Source: Eremomyces bilateralis CBS 781.70 (Eukaryota > Ascomycota > Dothideomycetes > Eremomycetales > Eremomycetaceae). From it: a DNA stretch of 64,000 bases. The DNA lies in the NCBI RefSeq assembly GCF_010015585.1, contig NW_022985067.1, forward strand, positions 1,334,621-1,398,620. The letters are read 5' to 3'. The notes below the pieces were generated by a model. That model made no database searches, was not told where the DNA came from, and worked only from the letters and a program-made list of their open reading frames with translations. Positions within the stretch are counted from its first letter, which is position 1. Every line of letters starts with the position of its first letter. This document shows, piece after piece, positions 47,351-57,815 of the stretch. A program made the position numbers and the translations under genes.

Positions 47351-50088
47351 CAGGCTGGCTAATCGAGGCGTCGCGAGGCGTCGCGAGGGATGACTAAGCG
47401 CCTCGCCTCGCCTCGCCTCGATTGCATACTAAACCGCCTCGCGACGCCTGCTGGAACCATGGTTGAGCGTACCAAAAGATGAAATTCCGTAATCCTGTAT
47501 GCCATACAGAGGTCGATATCACGGTGAGGAGGATGGTGAAGACGGTGGTGGTGAAGATCGCATACTATATTCTCCTAGCTAGACTCCTCCTCCTCGTCGT
47601 CGTCATTATCCACCGCTAGATTCGCTTGTGAGAAGACGATCTTCTCGAGATCAAGATCACTAATAATACCATTTCTAAACCAATGCTGTAGACACACCAA
47701 CTTCCTCAACGTCTTCGCGTTCATACGGGCTCTCTCTGTGTCCAGGAGTCGCCCACAGGAGGACCATATCCGCTCCATATCCGCGGCGGATGCTGGAGTG
47801 GCAAAAAGGTCCATAGCGATCCTATAGAGAGCTGGAAATCGCGTACGATTAGCAATCCACCATTCCATAGGGGCCTTCATCTTCTCCTGAGGCTCGTTGA
47901 GATATTCAGAAACCTCATCCACGGAGGAGATTTCCTGTGGTTCAAATCCAGGCCCCCAAGAACCTAAGAAGTCCTGGTAGGCGCTCCGCACGGTATGATC
48001 CGTTGACGAAGAGCTCTCTGGGACGGATATATCTTGCCGTAACGTGGCGACAGACTCACGTAATTTAGTAATGACTTGAGCCGTGCTAGGGTTTTTCGGT
48101 TCCTTGAGATCGAAGAACCTTTTCTTATATCGTGGATGAAGCAATACCGCGAGCATATACGCAGGAGTCTGCGGGTCCCTCATTTTAAGTTGGTATTTCA
48201 TCGCCTTAGAGAGGGCTCTCTGTAGAGGCGATGCGAGCTCCTGGAGAACCGGTCGCCTCGGTATCTCCGCGATCAAAGAGACTAAATCTTTCACGATCAA
48301 GTGGATAACGAGGTAAGATTCGAAAAGAGCTCCTTCAGCACCATCCTCAGCGTTACTTTCTAGGATTTTGGAGCGAATAAGGAAGGGGTGGTAAATCGCT
48401 TGGAGCTCTTCTAGAACAGCCCAATCAGCCCCTGTAAGCCCCTGGAGAGAGGCGTGTCTTGCGCAGTACTGATCAATTGTAGCGCGTAAACGGAGAGCAC
48501 GACTAATCGAGTCGTATCTTGTATTCCACCGTGTCTGGTTTTCACGGATAATACGGAGAGGCTGATCGCGACGTCGCTGAGATTGATCGACCATACCCTC
48601 TAAAATAGTGGTTTGGATCGTCAAGAACTCTTGCTCACGTTTCGAGCTACTTTTGATATGGGTAATGATAGACTTGAGGCGTTCAACGGAGACCACATCG
48701 ACATTCGTTGGAAGCGTAGGACTTCGAAGATTCTGTCCTGGATGGCCAGGAATGCCACTGTCCTGCGTACATTGAAGGCCATCTGACTCGTCGTTGTCCG
48801 TGCCAGCCAAATGGTCGGTAGATAGCTGTTTGCATATCAAATTAACGATATGATAGGCGCATCGTAACCGTTTTCCAGAGACCGGGATATTAGTAATATT
48901 TCCAAGCTCTTCTACCGCCGTGGTGTTATTATCTGCGTTATCAGACATCAAGTAAGCGATCCTTTCCTTGATCTTATACGCCTGTACGGTGTTTTTCATG
49001 ATCCGTGATAGATTTCGCCCTGTATGAGCTCCTTGAACCTCTTCCACAGTGAGGAGGGTATTCCGTTGGCGTGGTGTTTCACCGCCGGAGATGAAATGGG
49101 CCTCGATACCAAAGAAGGGTATATCGGTCGCAGACGTCCAGATGTCATACGACAACGAAATCTTGCTGGATGCACGCGAAAGTGTATGGGACACAAGAAC
49201 AAGGCATTCTTCGTATACCTTGGCCACCCTATTGTATACGGATTGGTGGTTCTTTACTCTGAGCTGTGGATCTCCACCGCTCAAAGATTCCATCAATCCG
49301 TTGTGTGCCACAGAAGAGGCCTGGCGAAATGGTATACCGTCGAGGATCACCCATTTTAAATACGCCGCATTGACATTCAAGAGCCCATTCCGGAGAGGCA
49401 GAGAATGGTGATGGAGAGCCCACGATTCACGAGATCCAGGAGGGATTACCTGTGATCCACGGCTCAAGAAAGAGTGATCTCTTATAAGATGGTCTCGTGC
49501 AGACGACGTCGCGCCGACCCTATAGAGCTTTAAATCGAGGTTGGATCGAGCCCTTCGCCAACAGATATAGCAGACCCAATATGGAATATCTTCCTCCTCG
49601 TCTACTCTGCGAGCGACGAATCCCCAGTCCCATACAACGCTTCGCTTTCGCGGGCTAGATAAGCGATGATACTCTTTCACGAGGGAGAGACCGTATTCAC
49701 GGAGAAACTCTGGATCAGGCGTGAAATCTCCTATTCCGCCGGGGTCAGGAGCATACTCAGAAAAAGAGGAGGAAAACGATGGTAGAGACGACTGTAAAGA
49801 CGACATATTGATATCGATTCTATACGTTGAGAGTAATCTTGATATTATACATATATTGACTTTGGATTTGACCAAAACCTCCTCAATATTCATGACTCCA
49901 GCTGGAATGTTTAATGAGCTCACCAAATCCCATAGAATCTGGGTCACATCCAGAAGATACGGACTGAGATGATGAAAGATTGGTAGAATAGGACCAAATG
50001 GGTCTAGCGAGACCTTTCCAACCCGCTTATTAATTATCCGAAGATATACCGACTGCCTCGCGACGCCTCGCCTCGATTAGCCAGCCTG
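47351..50088 (-). mobile_element. complete autonomous hAT transposon, 2738 bp
   Basis: Ends are CAGGCTGGCTAATCGAGGCG (47351) and its inverted copy ending ATTAGCCAGCCTG (50088). The flanking 8-mers GATACAGG (47343-47350) and GATGCAGG (50089-50096) match at 7 of 8 positions. CGAGGCG/CGCGAGG words are repeated within about 90 bp of the left end and 40 bp of the right end, as hAT subterminal binding sites are. It contains one long transposase gene on the minus strand. Confidence 0.93.
47575..49806 (-). CDS. hAT family transposase
   Basis: A single uninterrupted reading frame of 743 codons from the ATG of MSSLQSSLPSFSS (49806). An upstream in-frame ATG at 49893 (MNIEEVLVK) is also possible. An N-terminal BED-type zinc finger is seen in WVCYICWRRARSNLDLKLYRVGATSSARDHLIRDH (split here for reference: WVCYIC and DHLIRDH). 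The first catalytic Asp is in SLSYDIWTSATDIPFFGIEAH and the second in YLMSDNADNNTTAVEELG. The third acidic residue lies in the C-terminal dimerisation region ASAADMERIWSSCGRLLDTERARM, which ends LRKLVCLQHWFRNG. The C-terminus is acidic (DNDDDEEEESS). With intact ends and all motifs, the element may still be mobile. Confidence 0.95.
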   Translation of the reverse strand: MSSLQSSLPSFSSSFSEYAPDPGGIGDFTPDPEFLREYGLSLVKEYHRLSSPRKRSVVWDWGFVARRVDEEEDIPYWVCYICWRRARSNLDLKLYRVGATSSARDHLIRDHSFLSRGSQVIPPGSRESWALHHHSLPLRNGLLNVNAAYLKWVILDGIPFRQASSVAHNGLMESLSGGDPQLRVKNHQSVYNRVAKVYEECLVLVSHTLSRASSKISLSYDIWTSATDIPFFGIEAHFISGGETPRQRNTLLTVEEVQGAHTGRNLSRIMKNTVQAYKIKERIAYLMSDNADNNTTAVEELGNITNIPVSGKRLRCAYHIVNLICKQLSTDHLAGTDNDESDGLQCTQDSGIPGHPGQNLRSPTLPTNVDVVSVERLKSIITHIKSSSKREQEFLTIQTTILEGMVDQSQRRRDQPLRIIRENQTRWNTRYDSISRALRLRATIDQYCARHASLQGLTGADWAVLEELQAIYHPFLIRSKILESNAEDGAEGALFESYLVIHLIVKDLVSLIAEIPRRPVLQELASPLQRALSKAMKYQLKMRDPQTPAYMLAVLLHPRYKKRFFDLKEPKNPSTAQVITKLRESVATLRQDISVPESSSSTDHTVRSAYQDFLGSWGPGFEPQEISSVDEVSEYLNEPQEKMKAPMEWWIANRTRFPALYRIAMDLFATPASAADMERIWSSCGRLLDTERARMNAKTLRKLVCLQHWFRNGIISDLDLEKIVFSQANLAVDNDDDEEEESS

Positions 50089-50096
50089 GATGCAGG

Positions 50097-50525
50097 TGTG
50101 TCCGTGGATCACGTGACACTGCCACAGGGACGAACCTGCAGCCTCTTAAGGTACCGAAGCATCTTGTGCTTGAAACCAGTCATTATTGAGTTGAGGGAGT
50201 GCGTGGCAGGTAGGCACATCACGTGGGATGGGTGGGAAATGTCGAAATGATTGGGGCTTGGACATTTGACCACATACTGTCAACGGAATGAAGATGGGCG
50301 ATTACGGACTCTGACCAACCACCGGAACGTTTGCGGCCCGGCGAGCACCCCGCTTCCTCTGCATTACCCCAGATCTCTGGAACGTGTAGGTAGCTCGGGC
50401 AGTTGACGATGGAGCTTAGCTCCGGTAGGCTTTATATAAGAAACGCCTGCTCAGCTTAACGCGCGGCGCTTTCGAAGTCCTTCTTACCAGCCCATACCGC
50501 CGTTCAACTGACGAAACCACTCAAA
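50097..50525. other. promoter region of the FAD monooxygenase
   Basis: Lies directly between the hAT element and the monooxygenase start. A TATA-like TTTATATAAG is at about 50430, some 95 bases before the ATG, and CACGTG-type words occur at about 50110 and 50220 (ATCACGTGA, ATCACGTGG). These may be regulatory sites; that is inference. Confidence 0.45.
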
Positions 50526-52169
50526 ATGTCGGCGAAAGATATGAGAATCTTTCCCCCTAGCGGGATCGAGATGCTGATCGTTGGTGGCGGGATTGCGGGG
50601 CTCACTTTGGCGATCGAGTCGTACAGGAAGGGCCACAAAGTGCGCGTGATTGAACGACGAGACAATTTCGACGGCCTTGGTATGATACCTTCTGATCTGC
50701 ATAAGCCAAGTTGCTAACGATGGTCTGCGGAAAGGGGATATCTTCGGTATCAGTGGTCCCGCCTTCCGGAGTCTGTTGAACTGGCCCGGGTTTTATGATC
50801 GGCTGCTTTCTCAAGCGCTGAGACCGGAGATCCATTTCTATAAATATGACGGCTCGTGGATTTACGACATGCCCGGTTTAGAAGTCAACGGCAGACTCCT
50901 CGGGTTCATGCTCAGTCGAGCCCACATGCATGACGTATGTCCGCTTCTTGGAGACCTACTTTCTATTCGGGCTAATCCCGGATAGTGTCTGTTTGAATAT
51001 GCGAAAGAACTGGGAATACCTATTACGTTTTCCCAGCAGGTCGTCGAATACTCCGAAGACGCGGAAAGAGGTTTCATAAAGCTTTCGGATGGGTCGGTGC
51101 TTAGTGCAGACATTATTGTCGCCGCTGATGGAGTTGGATCCCAATCACATACTCTGATCTCCGGCCGCAAGACACAGCCTATTAGTAGTGGGTATGCCTT
51201 ATACCGAGCCACCTTTAATCTCCAGGATGCGCTAGCAAATCCTGCCGTCAGGGCCTTCTGGGGAGACAAGCCGGAGTACGTTAGTATCTTTATCGGGCCT
51301 GATGTGCACATCGTCATGGGAAGAAATGACGCGAGAAATACCATGTGCTGGTTGCTAACCCACAAAGACACTGACAATACCTCGCGGGAGTCGTGGTCTG
51401 CTACGACCAGGGCCTCCAATGCGCTGAAATTCGTGGCCCCTGAACTTGGTTGGACAGAACACATCCGCGCGCTGATCAGATCGACCACGAATGACGAGTG
51501 TATCGACTGGAGGCTCATGTGGCGCGATCCACAGCCGGTATGGCACTCTCCCCGAGGCCGTGTGATTCAGGCCGGGGACTCGTGCCATCCCTTCTTACCA
51601 TCATCGGGGAGCGGAGCGGTGATGGCTATGGAGGATGCGTACTCGTTGGCAGCATGTTTGCAGCTTGCCGGAAAAGAGGGAATTTCTTTGGGAGTCCGGG
51701 TACATAACAGGCTGCGGTGAGTCTCCATCCAAGATCATCTTTATTCGGCGGCAACAGGCCGCTTCCCACGATAGTTACTGATGATGGGAATGTTAAGTTT
51801 CGAGCGTGTTGCGTGTGCCCAAAAGATGGGATTCAAGGCGCGTCACACCTGGCATCAGGGAAACTGGGACGAGATCCATCGAAACCCAGCGGCGGTACTG
51901 CGCACCATGTACGTACTGACCAGGAACCTACATCGCGACGTCTACACATAGATTGACCAACGTTTAGGGGGAAATGGCTCTTCATGCACGACGCAGAGGG
52001 CTATGCGTACGAGAACTTTGGCAAGTGCCTCGGCGAGATTCTGAATGGTGCCCGTTTCGAAAACACCAACATTCCTCCGGGGTACATGTACAAGCCATGG
52101 ACGGCACAGGAGCTAGTGGACAAGAGTGCTGCTGGAGAAGATATCTTGGATGAAGGGGACTGGTCGTGA
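50526..52169 (+). CDS. FAD-dependent monooxygenase (salicylate hydroxylase-like, group A)
   Basis: A flavoprotein hydroxylase of the kind that decorates aromatic or polyketide substrates, or acts in aromatic catabolism. Five exons (50526-50679, 50735-50934, 50986-51716, 51798-51908, 51968-52169) give 465 residues. The Rossmann FAD motif MLIVGGGIAGLTLAIESYRKGHKVRVIER is at residues 16-44. The DG motif is ADIIVAADGVGSQSHTL, and the GD motif RVIQAGDSCHPFLPSSGSGAVMAMEDAYSLAACL is at about residues 320-353. The tail (NIPPGYMYKPWTAQELVD ... LDEGDWS) is the usual ending of fungal group-A monooxygenases. All motifs are intact. The substrate is unknown. Such genes often sit in secondary-metabolite clusters; an aldo-keto reductase follows 1.7 kb downstream in the same direction. 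Confidence 0.92.
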
Positions 52170-52507
52170 GGCTCACCTTTGCTTTCACACGGTTGCGGTG
52201 ACCTCGTAAGAGGCATGGCTCGTCGGGACTGTAGATCAACGTTATACCGAAATAGGGAGGGCCAAACCAAAGAGGAGAACAGAGACGGGGCACGGCGAAA
52301 AGATTTGTCGAGCGACAGGCGTTGACAGCAGTTATTATATGAAAAGGTAGAGGCAGTCTCTGTAGCAGAGCCATAGCGTTTGATAGCATCGAGGCATAGC
52401 AGTTGCGAATGTCTAAAAGCCCCAAACTGAGAGCTGAAAGTCCAAAATCAGATCCCCCCAAAGTTTTGTCTGATTTGGGACCTGAAGCAGGGATCCAGCG
52501 TGGTGGG

Positions 52508-52626
52508 TGTGTCGCAAGATGCCCCTGTTGGTTTCTACTGCCACCTAACATTCCTTTCACTGCCCCCTACCCCTGGGCTAGGCCTAATCAGGACTCTTCA
52601 GTCTTCTCTTATGTATTTAAGTTATC
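52508..52626 (+). repeat. LTR-like repeat family B, copy 1
   Basis: Starts TGTCGCAAGATGCCCCTG, continues ACTGCCACCTAACATTCC and CTACCCCTGGGCTAGGCCTA, and ends in a TATA-like TATGTATTTAAG. The same order of words is found at 59093-59210 and, inverted, at 57250-57360 and 46640-46695. The TG start and embedded TATA-like word suggest an LTR promoter region, but the right end is not defined. Confidence 0.6.
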
Positions 52627-52692
52627 TTCATCTGGCTACTAGCTGGGTCTCTTTTCCTAGACAATAGGAATCGTTAATACCAATTTGCGTTA

Positions 52693-53096
52693 ACGTATTC
52701 CACAAGCGAGCGGCGCATACAAGCGAGCGGCGCACCCCCTTTTACTAACAAATTCGGTTTCAATATCTCAACAACCACTGAATAATATAACCTGAAAACT
52801 TGGAATTATGCTTTCCTAGTCATTCCTAGCTTCATATTAAAATATCAGAGCACTAGCTTGTATAGATATCGAGATACCTACTTCTTGACAAGATTTATGG
52901 GCCAAACCTCTATATCTTTATAAATGTTCGTGCCAGAGCTCTGAAAATTCAATAGTAAGCTAGGAATGACTAGAAAAGTATGATTCCAAGTTTTCAGGTT
53001 ATATTATTCAGTGGTTGTTGAGATATTGAAACCGAATTTGTTAGTAAAAGGGGGTGCGCCGCTCGCTTGTATGCGCCGCTCGCTTGTGGAATACGT
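52693..53096. mobile_element. pogo/Tc1-type MITE, 404 bp, with about 140-bp inverted repeats
   Basis: The arms start ACGTATTCCACAAGCGAGCG and are inverted copies of each other. The first 110 or so bases look identical; the next 30 differ at a few positions. TA dinucleotides flank both ends (52691-52692 and 53097-53098), the Tc1/mariner/pogo target signature. Each arm contains two direct copies of ACAAGCGAGCGGCGCA. No coding capacity. The near-perfect arms imply a recent insertion. Confidence 0.92.
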
Positions 53097-53844
53097 TAGT
53101 TATTGCGGTGTTAACTAACAATCCTTACGTTAGGAAGAGCAATGAGGTAGGGAATACAACGTCACACCAGAAGTCCATAAGCTGCTCGGCAGCATCAGGC
53201 CATCAGCAGCCTTAGGCCCTTAGCCTAATCCCTGATGGACGTGCCAGCCTAAGGACTGGGCCGATTTGAAGAAACCGGTCCGAACGTGGTGTATCAAACA
53301 CTCCAGTTTCCACTGTGGCCAATCTGGGCTCCCTTTCAACGTGTAAGGCGCGTTCAACAGGTTCAGGTTGTTCATTGCCTGTCGGATTTATCAGTGCTTA
53401 CCTCCGTGCGCCGAGATGGCCTGCTTGGAGGCGGGGTTAGTTATGAATTTAAAAGTTGGTCAACCCGCCAACCTCACCAGCATTGGCTCAACCGTCCTGA
53501 AACCAGTGGAACAAGCGTATGTAGACAGTTGGGAGATGGCGGATTTAAGTGACTAACCCGGGGGTTCTTCACGTATTTACGACTCTTGGAGGCAGAGGAC
53601 CAAGTGGCTTGCCCATCGGCGGGTCCCACACACCGGCGCCGTCTAAGCGTCGGAGGATTGCAATGGGAGATACGTAAGGCACAAACGTCATACCCTCACC
53701 CCACTGGTTTCGCAAATAATTACCAGCAGAACGCGAGAGCAGCTATAAGAGTGAAGCCCTCCGACTAAAGAAGAACCGTCATTTTTCAGTGCCAGGTAAT
53801 ACACAATCAAAAGCACATCACTAACTCCGATTCTTGAAGACAAA

Positions 53845-55160
53845 ATGGTGCATGTACTTCCCTTCGACAATATTCAGGTTCCCTCACCAGGCTTCGGTGC
53901 CATGGGTATCAGCTTCGGCCTGGGAAGCAACCTTACTTTGGAACAAGCCGAACCTGTGCTGCTCAAAGCCATTGCGCTAGGTTGCACGTTTTGGGATACG
54001 GCAGTGAGTCTGAAAATCATGGGTTCAGTGGATTCAATGCTAGAAGTTTCTGACGTATCCAAACGAGGTGGCATATCAAGCAGGTGTCAATGAGAAGCTT
54101 CTAGGAGATTTTATCCGGAAACACAATGTCCGCGACAAAATTTTTAGTGAGTAGAACAAGTTTCCAAATGTGTTGAAGAAAAACGCTCACATCTTATGTT
54201 GGTAGTTGCGTCAAAATGCGGCTTCGATGTCTTCGGTACCGGCAAGGTGACCAACTCTGCCGCTCACATCAAAGAATATATTGAGGGCACGATCAAAAGG
54301 CTCGGTTTCGCCCCGGACCTCTACTATCTTCACCGCATTGATCCCAGTATGTTCAGTGCGAACGCTCAACAAGTATCTATTTGCTAAGTCGGTCGCGTGT
54401 AGACACCCCGCTTGAAGAGTCTATTCCAGCTTTAGACGAGATCCGAAAGGCTGGACAGACCAAGTACATTGGTCTTTCGGAGTGCTCAGCAGCTACCTTG
54501 CGCCGGGCGAACTCGAGTAAGGCTATCGTGATTATGTCGGATACGTACCTCGGGCTAAGTTAAATCACAGTCGCTAAGATTGATGCTGTCCAAGCGGAGT
54601 ACTCGGCCTTTGAGACTCTTCACGAGACAGACGGATTGATTGATACGGCTCGAGAGCTGGGTGTGGCTTATGTTGCCTACAGCCCTCTAGGGCATGGATG
54701 GCTCGTCGATGACTTCCGGTACAAGACACCAGACGACTTTGCTCCGGATGATTTCCGCAGATCAGGTAAGCTTGTCTTGAATGGCCGACCCAAATCTATC
54801 CATGCCTCATGTTCCCAAGTCGACAGGCGCCTTTGTTATTTTTGGCAACTAACATTACTTTCAGTACCTAAATTCCAAGGCGAGAACTTCTACAGAAATA
54901 AGGCAATTGTTGAGGAACTGAAGAAGCTTGCTGTAAAGAAGCGCTGCTCTACACCCCAGGTTGCCCTCGCGTGGGTTGCCGCTCAAGGCATGATCGCGAT
55001 TCCTGGTACGACTAAAGCCTCCAGACTGGAAGAGAACTGGGCGTCGAGAGACGTAGTGTTGTCGGAGGAAGAGCTCAAGGAGGTACGGGCCCTTGTAGAC
55101 TCTGCGAAGCCTCATGGAAACCGATATGCTCCTGCTCAGCAGGCCATGGTGGGACATTAA
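53845..55160 (+). CDS. aldo-keto reductase (pyridoxal reductase/YakC-like)
   Basis: An NADPH-dependent oxidoreductase of the TIM-barrel aldo-keto reductase family; the AKR13-type layout suggests an aldehyde or ketone substrate. Six exons (53845-54003, 54068-54146, 54206-54346, 54403-54516, 54571-54765, 54865-55160) join to 327 residues. The catalytic Asp and Tyr regions are [20 protein letters not shown] (Asp present; the aligned Tyr is in VAYQAG). The Lys is in FIASKCG and the His in [13 protein letters not shown]-binding segments follow: [18 protein letters not shown] and [14 protein letters not shown]. The last intron is the longest. The start ATG precedes the usual first strand ([18 protein letters not shown]). 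Intact; physiological substrate unknown. Confidence 0.92.
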
Positions 55161-55300
55161 TTAACTACCCGATTCCGGGCTTGGAAGGAAGGCTTCTTGA
55201 GGCACTGAACGAGCTGCGAGATATTAAAGGCGCCATTGGGTTGACAGAGCCTTCAACTCCAGCACGTATCGACGGTGGTGGGATTCGTTTGGCTAGCTTA

Positions 55301-55675
55301 TCACAATGATGGTTCAATCACCCATTTCCTAGGTGGCTCGTAATCCCAGTTCTCTTTTTCGTTTTCCTGAAAGGCGTCGATACGCTGTACCCATCGCAAT
55401 TGGGTTCGCTCTGAAACGCGCTGAAGCACCCGCATTCGCTTAGCTTCGTTCATCTCAACTAGGATTTGCCCACGACGGCGGTTCGACTTAAGGCTATCTA
55501 GGACCGGCAGTAAGTCGTGGCTTCTTAGAGATAAGACTACGTGTGTAGACATTGCGACAAGGGCGTCAAGCAATTTTCCTCGGTCGCTTTTGCCCATATC
55601 TGGAACAGCATTCTGGCACGATTTGAACTTATTCAAAGCCGTAGTAAGAAAAAGGGTTGCGTCTTCGCTGTCCAT
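55301..55675 (-). CDS. hypothetical small protein, 124 residues
   Basis: I do not recognise this protein. It opens with ATG (MDSEDATLFLTTALNKFKSCQ), ends in TGA, and has a helical, charged composition with no signal peptide or membrane segment. The end WDYEPPRKWVIEPSL has several tryptophans and prolines. It lies 140 bases from, and convergent with, the aldo-keto reductase. A second frame just upstream (55736-55976, minus: MAPPRRRRFAQPADDLEAKKAREEKAL) may be an unrelated remnant or an upstream exon. The gene is plausible because of its composition and clean start and stop, but it has no independent support. Confidence 0.4.
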   Translation of the reverse strand: MDSEDATLFLTTALNKFKSCQNAVPDMGKSDRGKLLDALVAMSTHVVLSLRSHDLLPVLDSLKSNRRRGQILVEMNEAKRMRVLQRVSERTQLRWVQRIDAFQENEKENWDYEPPRKWVIEPSL

Positions 55676-56083
55676 ATTTAACGAAGTGAGCTAGGAATTG
55701 AGAACAGGTCGTTTGAGTCGGCTGTACTTATATGCCTATGTCCAGTAGCAGGATGCCAAAAGTGGCCCCTCATTCTGTTCCCGAGACACAACACTGTGGG
55801 GCCCTTCTAGAAGACGTGGACGCAGCCAGCCAAAATCGTGTGCAAGTCCGCGATGATCCAGATCCAATCCGGCACAGTCCTGAAGGGCCTTCTCTTCTCT
55901 GGCCTTCTTTGCCTCTAGGTCATCGGCAGGTTGAGCGAACCTTCGCCTCCTTGGAGGAGCCATCCTGACAGTACGAGATTTGATTGAGAAGAAGTAAAAC
56001 GGACTGAGGCCGACAATGTGGGAAGAGGAACCGACAATGCACGAAGAGGACTGAAAAAGCGCGAAGTGTAACCGACCAAGCAC

Positions 56084-57815
56084 GAAGAGGAGCCGTCCAC
56101 GCTCTTATCGAGGAGCCCTTTCGGGCACCACCATCCCTCCCCGGGCGGGCCCAGCAGGGAGGCAAGCTCCCAACGCCGGCACCACCATGGTCTCAGCTAG
56201 ATAATGGATGCAGATACGGCAACTCGCTAATACGCCGCGGCAGCGTGAAGGGCGATGTGGTGCCTCTGGGATGATGAGGAGCGAGGCTCGACGTTAGAAC
56301 AGGAATGCCAAGGTAGTCAGGATGCTTAGTCATATCTTAATAATCTGCTGAAATATTTTCGGGACGCTCGAAAAATCAAACACCGCAGATTTCTGCGGTC
56401 CTTGATGTTGGATCGACCCGAATAGATGCAAAGTCTATCGATCCGGTATGATCCCTTGGCGCCGCAAGTTCCGAGTCGCGGTATTTTTCCAACGTAAAAC
56501 TTACACGGACCCGCGCTGACTAACTGCACTACCTATATGCAACAAAGTGTATTGCAAATGATCCCACGTTCAGAATGCACCCACTTAACATGATTCGTCT
56601 CAAAACGACGTAATATGAGCGAAAAGCAAAGTCAAGATAGCGCCACATACGTAGATATATCAGCCACAGACGATAGGAAACAGACTAATAGAGTGATAAG
56701 TAATATCCCCTGCTTCCGAGATTTCTGACAGTTAGAGAGACTTGACCCCCACAGACTTGGCGAAGTGGCGCGGGATACACTAGGCTAGAATGCAAAGTAT
56801 TTATTACTTATGTCAGATACTTGACGTTTTGCGCTAACCTGATTCGTGTCCTAAACATGATCGGAAGTACCTCCCTGCGTGGCGAACTTTGATGTGCAGC
56901 CGGACACAACGCTAATAATGACTTTCAAGCACCTCGGTAGCACTGTAGAGCTCGAATTGAGCGCTTTTATAAGTTTCAGGAACGACAAGAGATCGATGTT
57001 GTTGCTGTGGTGGGGAAACTCTATTGCACCATGAAGCTGCACTCCGCAGAAAACAGGCGACCAACGGCCATGCCAGGCGAATTTCCAGGAGACGCTTGGT
57101 GTAGATATTAAGTAGTAGCAAGAAAGCACGATTTATATAAATTCATTAAATTACAATTGCGTTTGCGGATTTTACATCGCTTTGAAGAGGAAGTATCTCG
57201 CATTCGCTCGGCACACAGGGAAGTTCGACACGCAGGGAGGGAGGTTAAACAGTTAAAGATGTGTAAATACAGAGGAAAGGTCTGAACAGTCCAAAATAGG
57301 CTTAGCCTAGGGGTAATGGGCATAAAAATGGAAATAGACAGAGGCATCTCGCGACATGATGCGCTGTCATGGTTGGGAATACGGGGTCGCGGGTAGGAAA
57401 CCGGAGGACACCGAAAAACAGAGATATCCTGATCTCTGACATCTTATTCAACATGTCTGCCATTAATTTCGGGGCAGAGAAGCCTTCATGTGAAGTAAAG
57501 TCCGCAGACACACCGATTGTTAATCTAGTAAAGACTGAAGCTAGAGGCCTTCTCTTACGGGTGATTTCTCTCCGGCTGCATCGGGCCCTGCAATGGAGGG
57601 CTCAACTAGAGCCTTTCGAAGGTGAGAGTGGCTGACCTAGATTACGGTAACTGGAGCCTTTTTGGGCTCCGCAAGAACGCAATATATCATATTCGGTCCA
57701 TCCTTTCGGCGTCCCATTCGGACACCGTCCTTGACCCTACCGAAAACGAAAATTTCTTCTAATAAATAGCCCTCACGCAACAGGCAAACCTTTTGAAACT
57801 CAGCACGCGCTAGAC
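56084..57815. other. intergenic with repeat fragments
   Basis: No gene supported. It includes the inverted copy of repeat family B (57250-57360) and otherwise unassigned sequence. The last 50 bases are the 5' leader of the pseudokinase gene. Confidence 0.4.
57250..57360 (-). repeat. LTR-like repeat family B, inverted copy
   Basis: On the minus strand: TGTCGCGAGATGCCTCTGTC, then CATTACCCCTAGGCTAAGCC, TATTTTGGACTGTTCAGACC and CTGTATTTACACATC. This is the same order as at 59093-59210. Because the repeat is partly open in one frame, its translation (PITPRLSLFWTVQTFPLYLH) resembles the one from the 59-kb copy (PVTPRLSLFGTTQSFPIYLQ). The resemblance reflects DNA homology, not a protein family. Confidence 0.65.

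Noticed and set aside
47351-47450. Tandem-looking CGAGGCGTCG/CCTCGCCTCG array considered as a CRISPR or satellite
   Set aside because: The words lie inside the terminus of the hAT element and are its subterminal repeats. There are no unique spacers of even length.
57108-57347. Minus-strand frame similar in sequence to a plus-strand frame at 59012-59296
   Set aside because: The similarity comes from a shared DNA repeat (family B) that happens to be open in one frame. It is not a protein family.
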